DNA of 64,000 nt from Aquabacterium lacunae (GTDB lineage: Bacteria > Pseudomonadota > Gammaproteobacteria > Burkholderiales > Burkholderiaceae_C). The stretch lies in the NCBI RefSeq assembly GCF_004310865.1, contig NZ_SIXI01000009.1, forward strand, positions 33,987-97,986, written 5' to 3'. Made by a program: the position numbers and the translations under genes. Numbering within the stretch: position 1 is the stretch's first letter; the number at the start of each line of letters is the position of its first letter. The notes below the pieces were generated by a model. That model did no database searches, was not told where the DNA came from, and saw nothing but the letters and a program-made list of their open reading frames with translations. Shown piece after piece: positions 36,251 through 54,400 of the stretch.

Positions 36251-37678
36251 ATGACACCACCCGTCCTGGCGCGCTGCGCCTCGTCCGGGGCACTGGCCGT
36301 TGCCGCGCTCATGCTGGGCGGCTGCGCCAGCCTGCCCCCCGACGGCGGCCTGCAGCCCGTGCAGGCCCTCACTGCGCCCCACCTCGCCCAAGCCCTCACC
36401 GCCCCCCAGGTGGCCCAGGAACGCACCCACACCCTGCAGGCCCTCGCCGCCCAACCCCTGACAGCCGACACCGCGGTGCAGATCGCCTGGCTGCAATCGC
36501 CCCGCTGGCAGCAGCGCTTCGAGGCCCTGGGCGTGGCCGAAGCCGACCGGCTGGCCGCCAGCCGCCTGCCCAACCCCAGCCTGGGCTTTTCACGCAGCCG
36601 CCAAGGCGAGACCGTGTCCTTCGAGCGCAGCATCGGCGTGCACCTCATCGACCTGCTGAGCTGGCCCGTGCTGCGCGAGGTGCAGCAACAGCAACTGACC
36701 CAGACCCGCCTCGACACCGCGCAGGCCGTGCTGCGGCTGGCGCACGATGTGCGCGTGGCCTGGGTCGATGCCGTGGCTGCGCGCGCTGCCCGGGTGCAGG
36801 CCGAACGCGGCCTGGATGCCGCCGACGCCGCCCGTACTCTGGCCGACCGCATGCAGCAGGCCGGCCACTGGAGCGCCCTGCGCCGCGACCAGCAGGCCGC
36901 CTTCCGCGCCGACGCCGAACAGGCCCTGCACGCGGCCCAGGCGCAGGAAGTGAGCACGCGCGAACACCTGACCCGGTTGCTGGGCTTCGAGCGGCCCGAG
37001 GCGTTCACCCTGCCCGACCACCTGCCCCCGCCGGTCACCCCGCCACGCCGCGAAGAAGGTGCCGATGGCCTGCAACCCTGGGTGCAACAAGCCCTGGACC
37101 AGCGCCTGGACGTGCGTGCCGCCAAGGCCCGGGTGGAGCAGCAGGCCCGTGCCCTGAGCCTGAGCCGCAGCACCCGCTTCATCAATGTGCTGGAGGTGGA
37201 AGGCTTCAACGAATCGGCCACCGACGAGCCCCGCAAGCGCGGCATCGGGGTCACGCTCGAATTGCCCCTGTTCGACCTGGGCCAAAGCCGCGTGCACCAG
37301 GCCGAGGCTCGCCACCGCCAGGCCCTGGCCGACACCCGCGGCGTGGCGCTCGACGCCCAGTCGCAGGTGCGCGAAGCCTGGCGCCACTGGCAGCTGGCCG
37401 AGGCCCGCGCCCGGCAACAGCGCGAAGAAGTGCTGCCCCGCCGTCAGCGCATGGCCGAGCAGCTGCTGCTGCGCTACAACGGCATGCTGGCCAGCGTGTT
37501 CGACCTGCTGGCCGACGCCCGCGAACAGCAGCAGGCCGTGCAACTGGCCATCGCACTGGACCAGGCCGCCTGGGCCGCCCACGCCCGTTTCGAGCTGGCC
37601 CTGACCACCGCCCCCTCGGCGGGCGCCAGTGGCGCACCTGCACCCGTCGCCCGCAGCAGCGCGGCCGCCCACGACTGA
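36251..37678 (+). CDS. TolC-family outer-membrane efflux lipoprotein
   Basis: This 475-residue protein has a lipoprotein signal with lipobox LMLGGC (Cys25), then the long alpha-helical, Gln/Ala-rich pattern of TolC/NodT proteins in two repeats. The second repeat contains ARVEQQARALSLSRS and GIGVTLELPLFDLGQ, the typical proline-containing barrel strand. It should form the outer-membrane exit duct of a tripartite pump, but no membrane-fusion or inner-membrane pump gene is next to it. Only 15 bp separate it from the multicopper oxidase gene, so the pair resembles copper-handling units with a CusC/CopB-like outlet. The 242-bp region before it contains no clear promoter. Confidence 0.87.
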   Translation: MTPPVLARCASSGALAVAALMLGGCASLPPDGGLQPVQALTAPHLAQALTAPQVAQERTHTLQALAAQPLTADTAVQIAWLQSPRWQQRFEALGVAEADRLAASRLPNPSLGFSRSRQGETVSFERSIGVHLIDLLSWPVLREVQQQQLTQTRLDTAQAVLRLAHDVRVAWVDAVAARAARVQAERGLDAADAARTLADRMQQAGHWSALRRDQQAAFRADAEQALHAAQAQEVSTREHLTRLLGFERPEAFTLPDHLPPPVTPPRREEGADGLQPWVQQALDQRLDVRAAKARVEQQARALSLSRSTRFINVLEVEGFNESATDEPRKRGIGVTLELPLFDLGQSRVHQAEARHRQALADTRGVALDAQSQVREAWRHWQLAEARARQQREEVLPRRQRMAEQLLLRYNGMLASVFDLLADAREQQQAVQLAIALDQAAWAAHARFELALTTAPSAGASGAPAPVARSSAAAHD

Positions 37679-37693
37679 CCTGAAAGCCTTGCC

Positions 37694-39079
37694 ATGAACC
37701 CTCGTCGCACCTTCCTGCGCAGCGCTGGCCTGGCCGGCCTCACTTCGGCGGTGGCCGCTGGCACTGTGCCCCGCGTCGCGCTGGCCCGCCTGCCCGAACC
37801 CGTGCTGCAGGCCTCGCCGCTCACGCAGGCGCCCCTGCACCCGCCCACTGGCCGCCCCTACCAGCCGGTGGTCACCCTCAACGGCTGGACCCTGCCCTGG
37901 CGCATGAACCAGGGCGTCAAAGAGTTCCACCTGGTGGCCGAACCCGTGCTGCGCGAACTCGCCCCCGGCATGACCGCCCGCCTGTGGGGCTACAACGGCC
38001 AGTCGCCCGGCCCCACCATCGAGGTGGTCGAAGGCGACCGCGTGCGCATCTTCGTGACGAACCGCCTGCCCGAAGTCACCAGCGTGCACTGGCACGGCCA
38101 GCGCCTGCCCTGCGGCATGGACGGCGTCACCGGCCTCACGCAGCCCCCCATCGGCGTGGGCGAAACCTGGGTGTACGAGTTCGAAGCCCGGCGCCCCGGC
38201 ACCTTCATGTACCACCCCCATGCCGACGAAATGACCCAGATGGCCATGGGCATGATGGGCCTGTGGATCACCCACCCCAAAGGCACGCACCCGCACATCG
38301 CCAGCGTGCAGCGTGATTTCGCCTTCCTGCTGGGCGCCTACGACATCGAGCCCGGCGCGGCCACGCCCCAGGTCAACACCATGCTCGACTTCAACCTCTG
38401 GACCTGGAACAGCCGCGTCTTCCCCGGCATCGACCCGCTGGTGGTACGGCACAACGACCGGGTGCGCATCCGGGTGGGCAACCTGACCATGACCAACCAC
38501 CCCATCCACCTGCATGGGCACGAGTTCGAGGTCACGGGCACCGACGGCGGCCCGGTGCCTCCCACCGCGCGCTGGCCGGAGGTCACCACCGACATCGCCG
38601 TGGGCCAGATGCGGCAGATCGAATTCCTGGCCAACGAAGAGGGCGATTGGGCCTTCCACTGCCACAAGAGCCACCACACCATGAACGCCATGGGCCATGG
38701 CGTGCCCAACATGATCGGGGTGGCCCAGCAGGACCTGGCCAAGCGCATCAACCAGCTGGTGCCTGGCTACATGGCCATGGGCGAGCACGGCATGCACGAG
38801 ATGGCCGAGATGGACATGGAACTGCCGCCCAACACCCTGCCCATGATGACCGGCCAGGGGCCTTTCGGAGCCATCGGCATGGGGGGCATGTTCTCGACCC
38901 TCAAGGTGCGCAAAGGGCTGGCGGCCAACGATTACCGCGACCCAGGGCCCTTCAAGCACCCGCCTGGCACTGTGGCCCGCCCGTGGACTGGGCCCCTGCC
39001 AGAAACCAACACCTCGGCCAAACCCGCAGCCGCCCCCTCCTCCTGGGAGGCGAGAAAACCCTCACGGCACGGCCATTGA
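37694..39079 (+). CDS. Tat-exported multicopper oxidase, copper-resistance type
   Basis: This 461-residue oxidase starts with a twin-arginine signal (RRTFLRSAGLAGL). All four copper-ligand motifs are present in order: SVHWHGQRLP, YHPHADEMTQ, HPIHLHGHEF and FHCHKSHHTMNAM. A Met/His-rich segment (MAMGEHGMHEMAEMDMELPP) near the C-terminus is typical of CueO/CopA-like enzymes that bind Cu(I). It probably oxidises Cu(I) to Cu(II) in the periplasm. It follows the TolC-like lipoprotein gene by 15 bp. A laccase-like role on organic substrates is a less likely alternative. Confidence 0.9.
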   Translation: MNPRRTFLRSAGLAGLTSAVAAGTVPRVALARLPEPVLQASPLTQAPLHPPTGRPYQPVVTLNGWTLPWRMNQGVKEFHLVAEPVLRELAPGMTARLWGYNGQSPGPTIEVVEGDRVRIFVTNRLPEVTSVHWHGQRLPCGMDGVTGLTQPPIGVGETWVYEFEARRPGTFMYHPHADEMTQMAMGMMGLWITHPKGTHPHIASVQRDFAFLLGAYDIEPGAATPQVNTMLDFNLWTWNSRVFPGIDPLVVRHNDRVRIRVGNLTMTNHPIHLHGHEFEVTGTDGGPVPPTARWPEVTTDIAVGQMRQIEFLANEEGDWAFHCHKSHHTMNAMGHGVPNMIGVAQQDLAKRINQLVPGYMAMGEHGMHEMAEMDMELPPNTLPMMTGQGPFGAIGMGGMFSTLKVRKGLAANDYRDPGPFKHPPGTVARPWTGPLPETNTSAKPAAAPSSWEARKPSRHGH

Positions 39080-39197
39080 CCCCCTCAGTCAGGGTGGGGT
39101 GGGTGTTGACGATTACCGGTTTGTCAAGTTTGGCGCCATGCATCCAACCAGGTGCATGCCCATAATGAAAACACTTCACTCACAAGAGGCCATGCCC

Positions 39198-39863
39198 ATG
39201 CGCCACGCTGTATCGCTTTTTGCCGCCCTGGCCCTGACGGCCCCGCTCATGGCCCAGGCCAACATCAGCTCTGACACCAAGGGCGCAGGCACCTACTTCG
39301 ACTTCTACGACCCTTCGCTGTTCAACTTGCTGGACAAAACCAGCACCTCTTTGTCGTTCAACGTGGGCGGCATTGGCCTGACCGTCACGCCCGTCGCCTC
39401 GGGCAGCAACGTCAAAGTGGCTGCCAACGGCAAGGGGCTGGGCGTCAGCAGTGGCCTTCTCGACATCGGTGACCTGAACGGCGGCCTGCTGGGCTCTGGC
39501 GAAGGCTTGCTGCTGACGTTCAGCCAGGCGGTCACGCTCAACAGCGTTGGGTTGTCTTTGTGGGACGGTGGGCTGCTGCCCATCGACAAGGCGTCGATCA
39601 CCACTGCAGGCCAGCAGTTTTCCCTGGGCAACGCCCTGAGCGACAACGCCTTGGGCGTGACCACTTTCAGCATGGGCAGCGCCTCCGTTCCCGGTGGTCG
39701 CTTCTTCCTGCTGTCTGCAGAAGGCTCGCTGTCGTCATTCCGGCTGGCCGGCCTGAAGGTGGATGCCGTTTCTGCCGTTCCAGAAGCGCCCACCAACCTG
39801 CTGCTGGGACTGGGCCTGGCCGGCATGGTGGCCCTCAAGCTGCGTCGCAGCCGCCAGAATTGA
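39198..39863 (+). CDS. PEP-CTERM sorting-domain exported protein
   Basis: This 221-residue exported protein has a signal peptide (HAVSLFAALALTAPLMAQA) and a mature part rich in Gly, Ser and Leu. Its C-terminal anchor has a VPEAPT motif, a hydrophobic helix (NLLLGLGLAGMVALKL) and a basic RRSRQN end. That is a PEP-CTERM signal, processed by an exosortase (EpsH) in exopolysaccharide-producing betaproteobacteria. Its processing enzymes are not in the window. The ATG at 39198 has AGAGG eight bases upstream; an ATG two codons earlier is too close to that site. Its 3' end overlaps the convergent gene by 29 bp. Confidence 0.82.
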   Translation: MRHAVSLFAALALTAPLMAQANISSDTKGAGTYFDFYDPSLFNLLDKTSTSLSFNVGGIGLTVTPVASGSNVKVAANGKGLGVSSGLLDIGDLNGGLLGSGEGLLLTFSQAVTLNSVGLSLWDGGLLPIDKASITTAGQQFSLGNALSDNALGVTTFSMGSASVPGGRFFLLSAEGSLSSFRLAGLKVDAVSAVPEAPTNLLLGLGLAGMVALKLRRSRQN

Positions 39864-40668
39864 ACTGAACCAGCGCCTGCACCGTGCGGTGCAAGCCCTC
39901 GGGCTGAGCTGCCGCCCACACGGTTTCGGCCGGCACCACCCAGGTGCGTGAAGCGCCCGCCCCCTCGGCGGGCGTTTGCTTTTCCAGGGCATGCACCAGG
40001 GCCACCACCAGCGCTGCGATGCTGTCGGGCCGCACCGGCAGCTGCCGCGTGGGCACCATGAAGCGCAGGTTCGACAGCATCCAGCCCGCCAGGCGCTCAC
40101 CCCAGCCCTGCCACCCAGGGGTGCGGGCTGGCCCCGCCGAGCCCGACGCCCCCGCTGCCGGGCGCAGCAGCACCAGGTGCTCGAAGCCCATGGTCACCAG
40201 GGCCTGCTCGTCCATCCCCCATAGGCCCTCGCGCAACGCCGCGGGCAGGCGGTGGGGCGCATGCGGCATCACCAGGACCAGGCAGCGCACGCTCAAGGCC
40301 TTCAAACGCCGGGCTGCCGGCAGCACGTCGTCTGGCTGGGGCATCCATATCGCCCCCTCTCGCGCCTTGGCCACGTCAAACACCATCACGGCCACAGCCG
40401 CCGAGGTGCGCAGGTCGGCCCAGTCGCCCCCCTCAGGCAGCACGCAGTCATGCAGCCCGCGCGGGCGGGCCGCCAGGGGTTGGGTCACCCGCACATTCAC
40501 CTGGGCAAAGCCGCCAGCGCCCAGCAGGCGCTGCAACACCGCCGCGCCCAGCGTGCCGCCGCCCCCCAGCAGCAGCACACCGGCGCGCCGCCAGTGGCCC
40601 ACCGGGGCGAGTGCATCGGGCAGCGGGCGTTGATTGGCCTGCAGGGCCAGCATCGGGTCAAGGCTCAT
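39835..40668 (-). CDS. Rossmann-fold protein, possible NAD(P)-dependent epimerase-like
   Basis: This 277-residue protein has a glycine-rich nucleotide-binding turn (VLLLGGGGTLGAAVLQRLL) near residue 30, as in short-chain or epimerase-like folds. The rest lacks the catalytic Tyr-x3-Lys I would expect, so enzymatic activity is uncertain. The C-terminus (TWVVPAETVWAAAQPEGLHR) is not diagnostic. The ATG at 40668-40666 gives a compact N-terminus. It lies just downstream of rpoC on the same strand but is separated from it by the strong terminator at 40703-40725, so it has its own promoter or depends on read-through. Confidence 0.55.
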   Translation of the reverse strand: MSLDPMLALQANQRPLPDALAPVGHWRRAGVLLLGGGGTLGAAVLQRLLGAGGFAQVNVRVTQPLAARPRGLHDCVLPEGGDWADLRTSAAVAVMVFDVAKAREGAIWMPQPDDVLPAARRLKALSVRCLVLVMPHAPHRLPAALREGLWGMDEQALVTMGFEHLVLLRPAAGASGSAGPARTPGWQGWGERLAGWMLSNLRFMVPTRQLPVRPDSIAALVVALVHALEKQTPAEGAGASRTWVVPAETVWAAAQPEGLHRTVQALVQFNSGGCDAA

Positions 40669-40702
40669 CGCGCCATTGTCGGGCACGCGCCGAGCGCCCA
40701 TG

Positions 40703-40725
40703 AAAAAGGGCCCCGAAGGGCCCTT
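40703..40725 (-). terminator. Rho-independent terminator of rpoBC
   Basis: On the minus strand AAGGGCCC and GGGCCCTT form an 8-bp stem closed by a TTCG tetraloop, directly followed by a run of T. It starts 20 bases after the rpoC stop codon. All elements of an intrinsic terminator are present. Confidence 0.88.
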
Positions 40726-40744
40726 GTGCGTCAGCAGGTGAGGA

Positions 40745-44983
<4,239 letters not shown>

Positions 44984-45004
44984 GGGGCGCTCCTATTCCT
45001 TAGA

Positions 45005-49132
<4,128 letters not shown>

Positions 49133-49635
49133 AAACTCTCCGTGGCGAATACCGATGATCAGTTCGGTATGTCGAAGGAATGTGCGCCAATGTCGGGCCA
49201 GGACACTGGGCATGGTTCGGCGACTGGCCGGTCGGACCGCTGAAGCGGGCCCGAGGCTTGGTGGTTGGCCACTACCAACCGCTGGCGGACAACCGGGTGG
49301 CGCTGGCGGCCGCTGCAAAACATCTTGCTGCTGCCCAAGCCATGCACTCGGTCCGACCAAACCGGTTCTCTGCAGTCGGTTCAGAGAACACTCGAACCGA
49401 TCAGCTTACCACAAAAACACCCAAGTGGGGGCAGAGGGTATTGACTTTTTGTGTGGACTCTGAAAGCCGTCGCTTGGCCAGCAACTCGCCTGCACGCGTC
49501 AATGAGGCCCCCCGAGAAAGGGATTTCCCTTGGCGACATCCCCTCCTATGCTCGCGGCGCCGGAACAGTCAAGCTTGAACGCTTCGCGTCATGCCGCTGG
49601 CAAGTTCAAACAAAGCATCAGAATCAGGGTTGGGC
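49133..49635. other. Intergenic region between divergent rpoB and the TPS/CDI locus
   Basis: This 503-bp spacer must hold promoters for rpoB (minus) and the TpsB gene (plus). I find no rplL remnant on the minus strand and no tRNA or insertion-sequence end. A short inverted repeat AAGGGA/TCCCTT lies near 49518-49531, and TATGCT at 49547-49552 could be a weak plus-strand -10. No convincing -35/-10 pair stands out for rpoB. The stretch from 49380 to 49450 is clearly A/T-richer than the genes around it. Confidence 0.6.
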
Positions 49636-51384
49636 ATGAGAAACAGCATGGGCCGCGGCATTGTCGGCCGGTACCGCACGTGGGCCATCTGCGGCGTCTT
49701 GTGGGGCATTACCCTGGCCACGCATGGTCAAAGCAGCACCGGCCCAGTCGCGATCGGTGACATTGAGCAACGTGAAGCCCAACAGCGGAAAGAGCGCGAA
49801 GAGGCCTTGAACCGCTTGAACGTGCCACGGCCTGACGTCAGGCTGCCCTCTGCCGCGCTCGCAGACACCCCTTCGCGTTGGCCTGTTGAAACGCCATGCT
49901 TTCCCATCCGAGAAGTGGTGCTGACGGGCGATGCTCGGACCGCATTCGCGTGGTTGCCAGAAATGTTGAACACCGGGCCTGGGGCCCTGAACGGCCAGTG
50001 CCTGGGCCCTCAAGGGATCAATCAGGTGCAGGCACGGATGCAAAACGCGCTGATCGACCAAGGCTGGATCACCACCCGCGTGGTGGTCCCAGATCAAGAC
50101 CTCTCGAATGGGCAGCTGACACTGCAAATCGTCCCGGGGCGCTTACAGGCCATCCGGATGGCAGACGGCAAGCCTGTACCCGCCATGGTGAAACACGCGC
50201 TGCCTTTGCAGCCTGGTGAACTGCTGAACCTGCGGGCCATCGAGCAGGCCCTGGAAAACCTCAAACGGGTGCCCAGCCAAGAAGCAGACCTCCAGATCGA
50301 ACCTGCCAGCGGGCCCGGGAGTCAGGCCGGCGACAGCAACCTGGTCGTCACGCTGCACAGCGTTCGGCCATGGCGGCTGTCAACTTTTGCGGACGATTCC
50401 GGCAGCGAGCCAACTGGCAAGCTGCAAGGCAGCACCACAGTGTCTTACGACGCCCCCCTGCAACTCAATGACCTGCTTTACCTCAGTCTGAACCACTCCC
50501 TCGGTGAGGTGCCAGGCGATGCCACCGGCACCAGGGGGCACACCGTGCACTACTCGCTGCCGCACCGGTGGTGGCTGTTCACAGCCACACACAGCAGCAG
50601 CAGATACCGTCAGGCCATCGCGCCCGGAGCCCTTTATGCTGGGCAGTCCAGCCAGACCGAAGCCAGGGCAGATCGAATGATCTACCGCGATGCCCGCACC
50701 AAGGTGTCCGTGGCGGGGGGCTTCTGGTTCAAGAGTGCACGCAACTTCATCAATGACACAGAAATCGAACTCCAGCGCAGGCGCACGGCAGGCTGGTTGA
50801 TCGGGCTGGACGCCCAGACGGCAACAGACTCTTTGCAGCTCAGAGGAAATGCGGAATTTCGCCGAGGCACTGGCGCCAGCGCTTCGCTGGCTGCGCCCGA
50901 AGAACCGAACGGCGACGGGAGCTCGCGCTTCCAGGTGCTCACCGCACAGATTCAGGTTTCTACGCCTTGGCGCATCGCGCACACCAACGTGCAATTCAGA
51001 AGTCACTGGAAGTTGCAGGTTCATGGCTCGCGGCTGCCTTCGCCAGAACGGTTCGCCATCGGTGGCCGACACACCGTGCGTGGCTTTGACGGGACGCACA
51101 CCCTCACAGGCGACAGCGGCGTGATCACGCGCAACGAAGTGTCGATTCCTGTGAGTGGTTGGCAAGCACAAGCTTACGGCGCTCTGGACGCCGGCATGGT
51201 CTCAGGCCCGGCCAGCCATGGCGTGGGAGCAGGCCGCACGCTGGCCGGCGGCGCACTGGGCTTGCGGGGCCAACTGATGGGCACCATCGGCTATGACCTC
51301 TTTGCAGGACACCCCTTGCGTCAGCCAAGCAACATGCCCACCGGGGGGCTGACAGGCGGCTTCAGCCTGAACGTCAGTTACTGA
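49636..51384 (+). CDS. cdiB: TpsB/CdiB-type outer-membrane transporter (ShlB/FhaC/HecB family)
   Basis: This 582-residue Omp85-related transporter should export the giant protein encoded next. It has a signal peptide (WAICGVLWGITLATHG) and a Gln/Glu/Arg-rich helical linker (IEQREAQQRKEREEALNR) like the FhaC plug helix. A POTRA domain of the ShlB type lies at about residues 88-175, followed by a beta-barrel. The conserved loop motif VRGF is at residues 481-484 in GGRHTVRGFDG, and the barrel ends with a terminal aromatic (SLNVSY). An upstream ATG at 49591 is in frame; 49636 was chosen for the better signal peptide. It lies 51 bp before cdiA, the order cdiB-cdiA-cdiI. Confidence 0.9.
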   Translation: MRNSMGRGIVGRYRTWAICGVLWGITLATHGQSSTGPVAIGDIEQREAQQRKEREEALNRLNVPRPDVRLPSAALADTPSRWPVETPCFPIREVVLTGDARTAFAWLPEMLNTGPGALNGQCLGPQGINQVQARMQNALIDQGWITTRVVVPDQDLSNGQLTLQIVPGRLQAIRMADGKPVPAMVKHALPLQPGELLNLRAIEQALENLKRVPSQEADLQIEPASGPGSQAGDSNLVVTLHSVRPWRLSTFADDSGSEPTGKLQGSTTVSYDAPLQLNDLLYLSLNHSLGEVPGDATGTRGHTVHYSLPHRWWLFTATHSSSRYRQAIAPGALYAGQSSQTEARADRMIYRDARTKVSVAGGFWFKSARNFINDTEIELQRRRTAGWLIGLDAQTATDSLQLRGNAEFRRGTGASASLAAPEEPNGDGSSRFQVLTAQIQVSTPWRIAHTNVQFRSHWKLQVHGSRLPSPERFAIGGRHTVRGFDGTHTLTGDSGVITRNEVSIPVSGWQAQAYGALDAGMVSGPASHGVGAGRTLAGGALGLRGQLMGTIGYDLFAGHPLRQPSNMPTGGLTGGFSLNVSY

Positions 51385-51435
51385 TCACAAAGCGCAGGCA
51401 TCGACAGCCCGCCACACTCATTCAGGGAACGCACC

Positions 51436-54400
51436 ATGAACCGCTCATGCTTTCGCATTGTGTTCAGCCGCACCCGCGGCCAGTTGATGGCCGTGGCAGA
51501 AACAGCTTGCAGCCAGACCCAGGGCAACGGGGCGACCCACAAGCCCTTGCGCAAGCCAAGGTGGCACACGCCGCCAGCATGGCCCGTGAACGCGCTGATG
51601 GCCTCGCTGTTCTGCACGCCCGCGCTGGTGAACAGCCAGACCGCTCTCAACTCGGCCACGGTGCAGGCCGACAGTCAGGCCGCAGCAAACCTGCAACCAC
51701 AGGTCAGCACGGCGCCCAACGGCACCAGCATGGTCCACATTCAAGCACCCAGCGCCGCAGGCGTGTCACGCAATGTGTACCAGCGCTTCGATGTGCCAGA
51801 GCGCGGCGTGATCCTGAACAACGCCACGGTTGAAGCACAGACTCGGCTGGCGGGCTGGGTGCAAGCCAATCCCATGCTGACCCAGGGAGCGGCCAAGGTC
51901 ATCCTGAATGAAGTCAATTCACCCCATGCCAGCCAGCTGGCAGGTGCCATCGAAGTGGCTGGGCAGAAAGCCGCGCTGGTGTTGGCCAACCCGTCCGGCA
52001 TCACCTGTTCGGGCTGCGGATTCATCAACGCCAGCCAGGTCACCCTGACCACCGGCACACCACTGATCAACGCCATGGGTGGCCTGGACGGCTATCGGGT
52101 GACCGGCGGACACATCGAGATCCAAGGCAAGGGGATGGATGCCCGTGGCCTGGATTTCGCCGCCTTGCTGGCTCGCAGTGTTCGGTTGAATGCGGCCGTC
52201 TGGGCCGACCAGTTGCACCTGATCACTGGCCGCAACGAAGTCGACAGCAACCTGACCAAGGTCCAGCCCATCACAGGCCATGAACGTGCCAGCACGCCCG
52301 CTTTTGCCATCGATGTCAGCCAGTTGGGCGGCATGTACGCCGGCAAGATTCGTCTGGTGGGTACCGAGTGGGGTGTCGGGGTGCGCCAAGAGGGCAGCAT
52401 CCAGGCCGGAACGCAGGGGCTGGTGCTGCACCACAACGGCAGGCTTGAGAACCGGGGGGCCACGCTGTCAGCAGGGGCCATGAACCTGAGCCTGCAATCT
52501 CTTGAGAACGCAGAACAGGGCAGCCTTTATGCGCAGGGCGATCTGCAAGCACAGGTCGCTGAGGCCGCCACCAACAAGGGGCTGATGGCCGCAGGGCAGC
52601 ACATGGTCGTGCAAACCGGCTCTGCCAGCAACACGGGCTGGATGGCTGCGGGGCTGAATGTTTCAGGGGTGCTGTCTGGGGCCGCCAACCTGACCCTGGC
52701 CGCAGCCGATGAATGGCTTGACCGAGGACATCTGCGTGCCAGTGGCCAAATGCGCGCCTCGGCACAGTCACTGCAACTGGCCGGCACTGACCTCTCGGCG
52801 GCCCATGTGGTGCTGCAGACACCCGGGCACTTGAGCACCCACGGCGCCAAGCTGGTGGCAGCCCAAGGCCTGGAGATCTCCGCAGGCTCGCTGAACAACC
52901 GTGAAGGCACCATCGGTGCGCTGTCGGGCGCAGTGAATCTGAACACTCAGCAGGCGGTAGACAACCGCGGCGGTTTGATCTCGGCCGCTGGAGCTCTGGC
53001 AGTCACGGCACGCCAGCTCGACAACAGCCATGGCGGAGAGCTGCTGGGTGGGACTGTGAAGTTGACCCTGCCAGGCGATGGCATCGCAACCGATGCCCCC
53101 CCTGCCGAGCTGATTTCTTCGGCATTCATCGACGCGTCGGTCTTTGACACGCCCAACGGTCAGTGGGTGCAGCCGTCCATGGGGTTGCCCACAGTCAGCG
53201 GCAACCACAGCGTGATCGACAAGGAAGGTCGCTTGTGGGTGTTCGTGCCCAAACCCGCGACGGCCAACCTCGACAACAGCCAAGGCGGCCTGATCTCTGC
53301 GACGCAAGACCTTCAAGTGCGCAGCGGCTCGATCGACAACAACCAAGGCCTGATCCAGGCCGGCGGCCAGATAGACCTCGACACACAAGGGGGCATGCTG
53401 ATGAATGCCAGTGGTGCCTACGCATCGCTGACATGGCGCGAGTTGATGCGCCTGTCACCTGCCCAACGTCAGGCATTGCGCCTCGCGGCACAGCAGGCGC
53501 CACGCACTTCCGGGGAAGCATCAGCGGTTTCGGCCAAAACCACAGGCATCGTGGCGGGGGGGGGCCTGGGTATCCGCACCGCCAGCCTGATCAACCACCA
53601 AGGGCTCATCACGGCAGAAGGTCCTGTCAGCATCACGCGGCAGTCGGTCGGCTCCCCTTATTTTTTTGAGGTGCAATCCGAACGCATGCGAGGGTTGCAA
53701 CCCCTGGCATGGGATTCGCCAAGGCACGATGTATTTGACAACCGAGACGCTGGCATTGTCTACAGCACCACCCACGACCTGCACATCGACGGATGGACCG
53801 TGCAGAACCAAGCGGGGGGGCTGCTGCTGGCAGGACGCGACCTGACCATCGGTGCCATCGACAACCAGAACGGACAAGTCAAGGCGGGTCGTGACCTGAA
53901 GGTGCATACGGATGCCAGCACGCACTTGACGCTGGAAGGGCGATTCATGGCCGGTCACCACCTGTGGGTCAAAACAGGCTCGATGGATTCTGGTGCCACG
54001 ATGCTGAGCCTGGGTGACATCACCCTGGAGCTGCTGGATTCAGTGGGGCGTGGCGCCATGAGCCATCGCGCTGATTTCACCATTGGAGAAGGACAAGCAT
54101 GGCGTCGGCCCTTCACGTTCGCACCGCATGACCCACTGGGGATCGGCGAGACCGCCGCAGATGCGCAAGGTTGGGGCACCAATCTGGAAGGCACATTGAA
54201 AGCCAACCGACGCATCACCGTGTCGATCGGGGCACTCAGTCCCGCTTCGCTCAGCGCTGAAGTCAACCCCTTCCTTCGGGCAGAAGACGTGGTGGACAAA
54301 GGCTTCTCCAGCTCGGCAGACATCACTGCCGGAGAACGCATCGACATCACGGGCCACTGGTTCAGAAACTCCGGCACCCTGGAGGCACCCGAGGTGCGCA

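Noticed and set aside
36590..38959. Long minus-strand open frame opposite the TolC-like and multicopper oxidase genes
   Set aside because: The plus-strand genes have lipobox, Tat signal and copper motifs; the antisense frame is a composition artefact.
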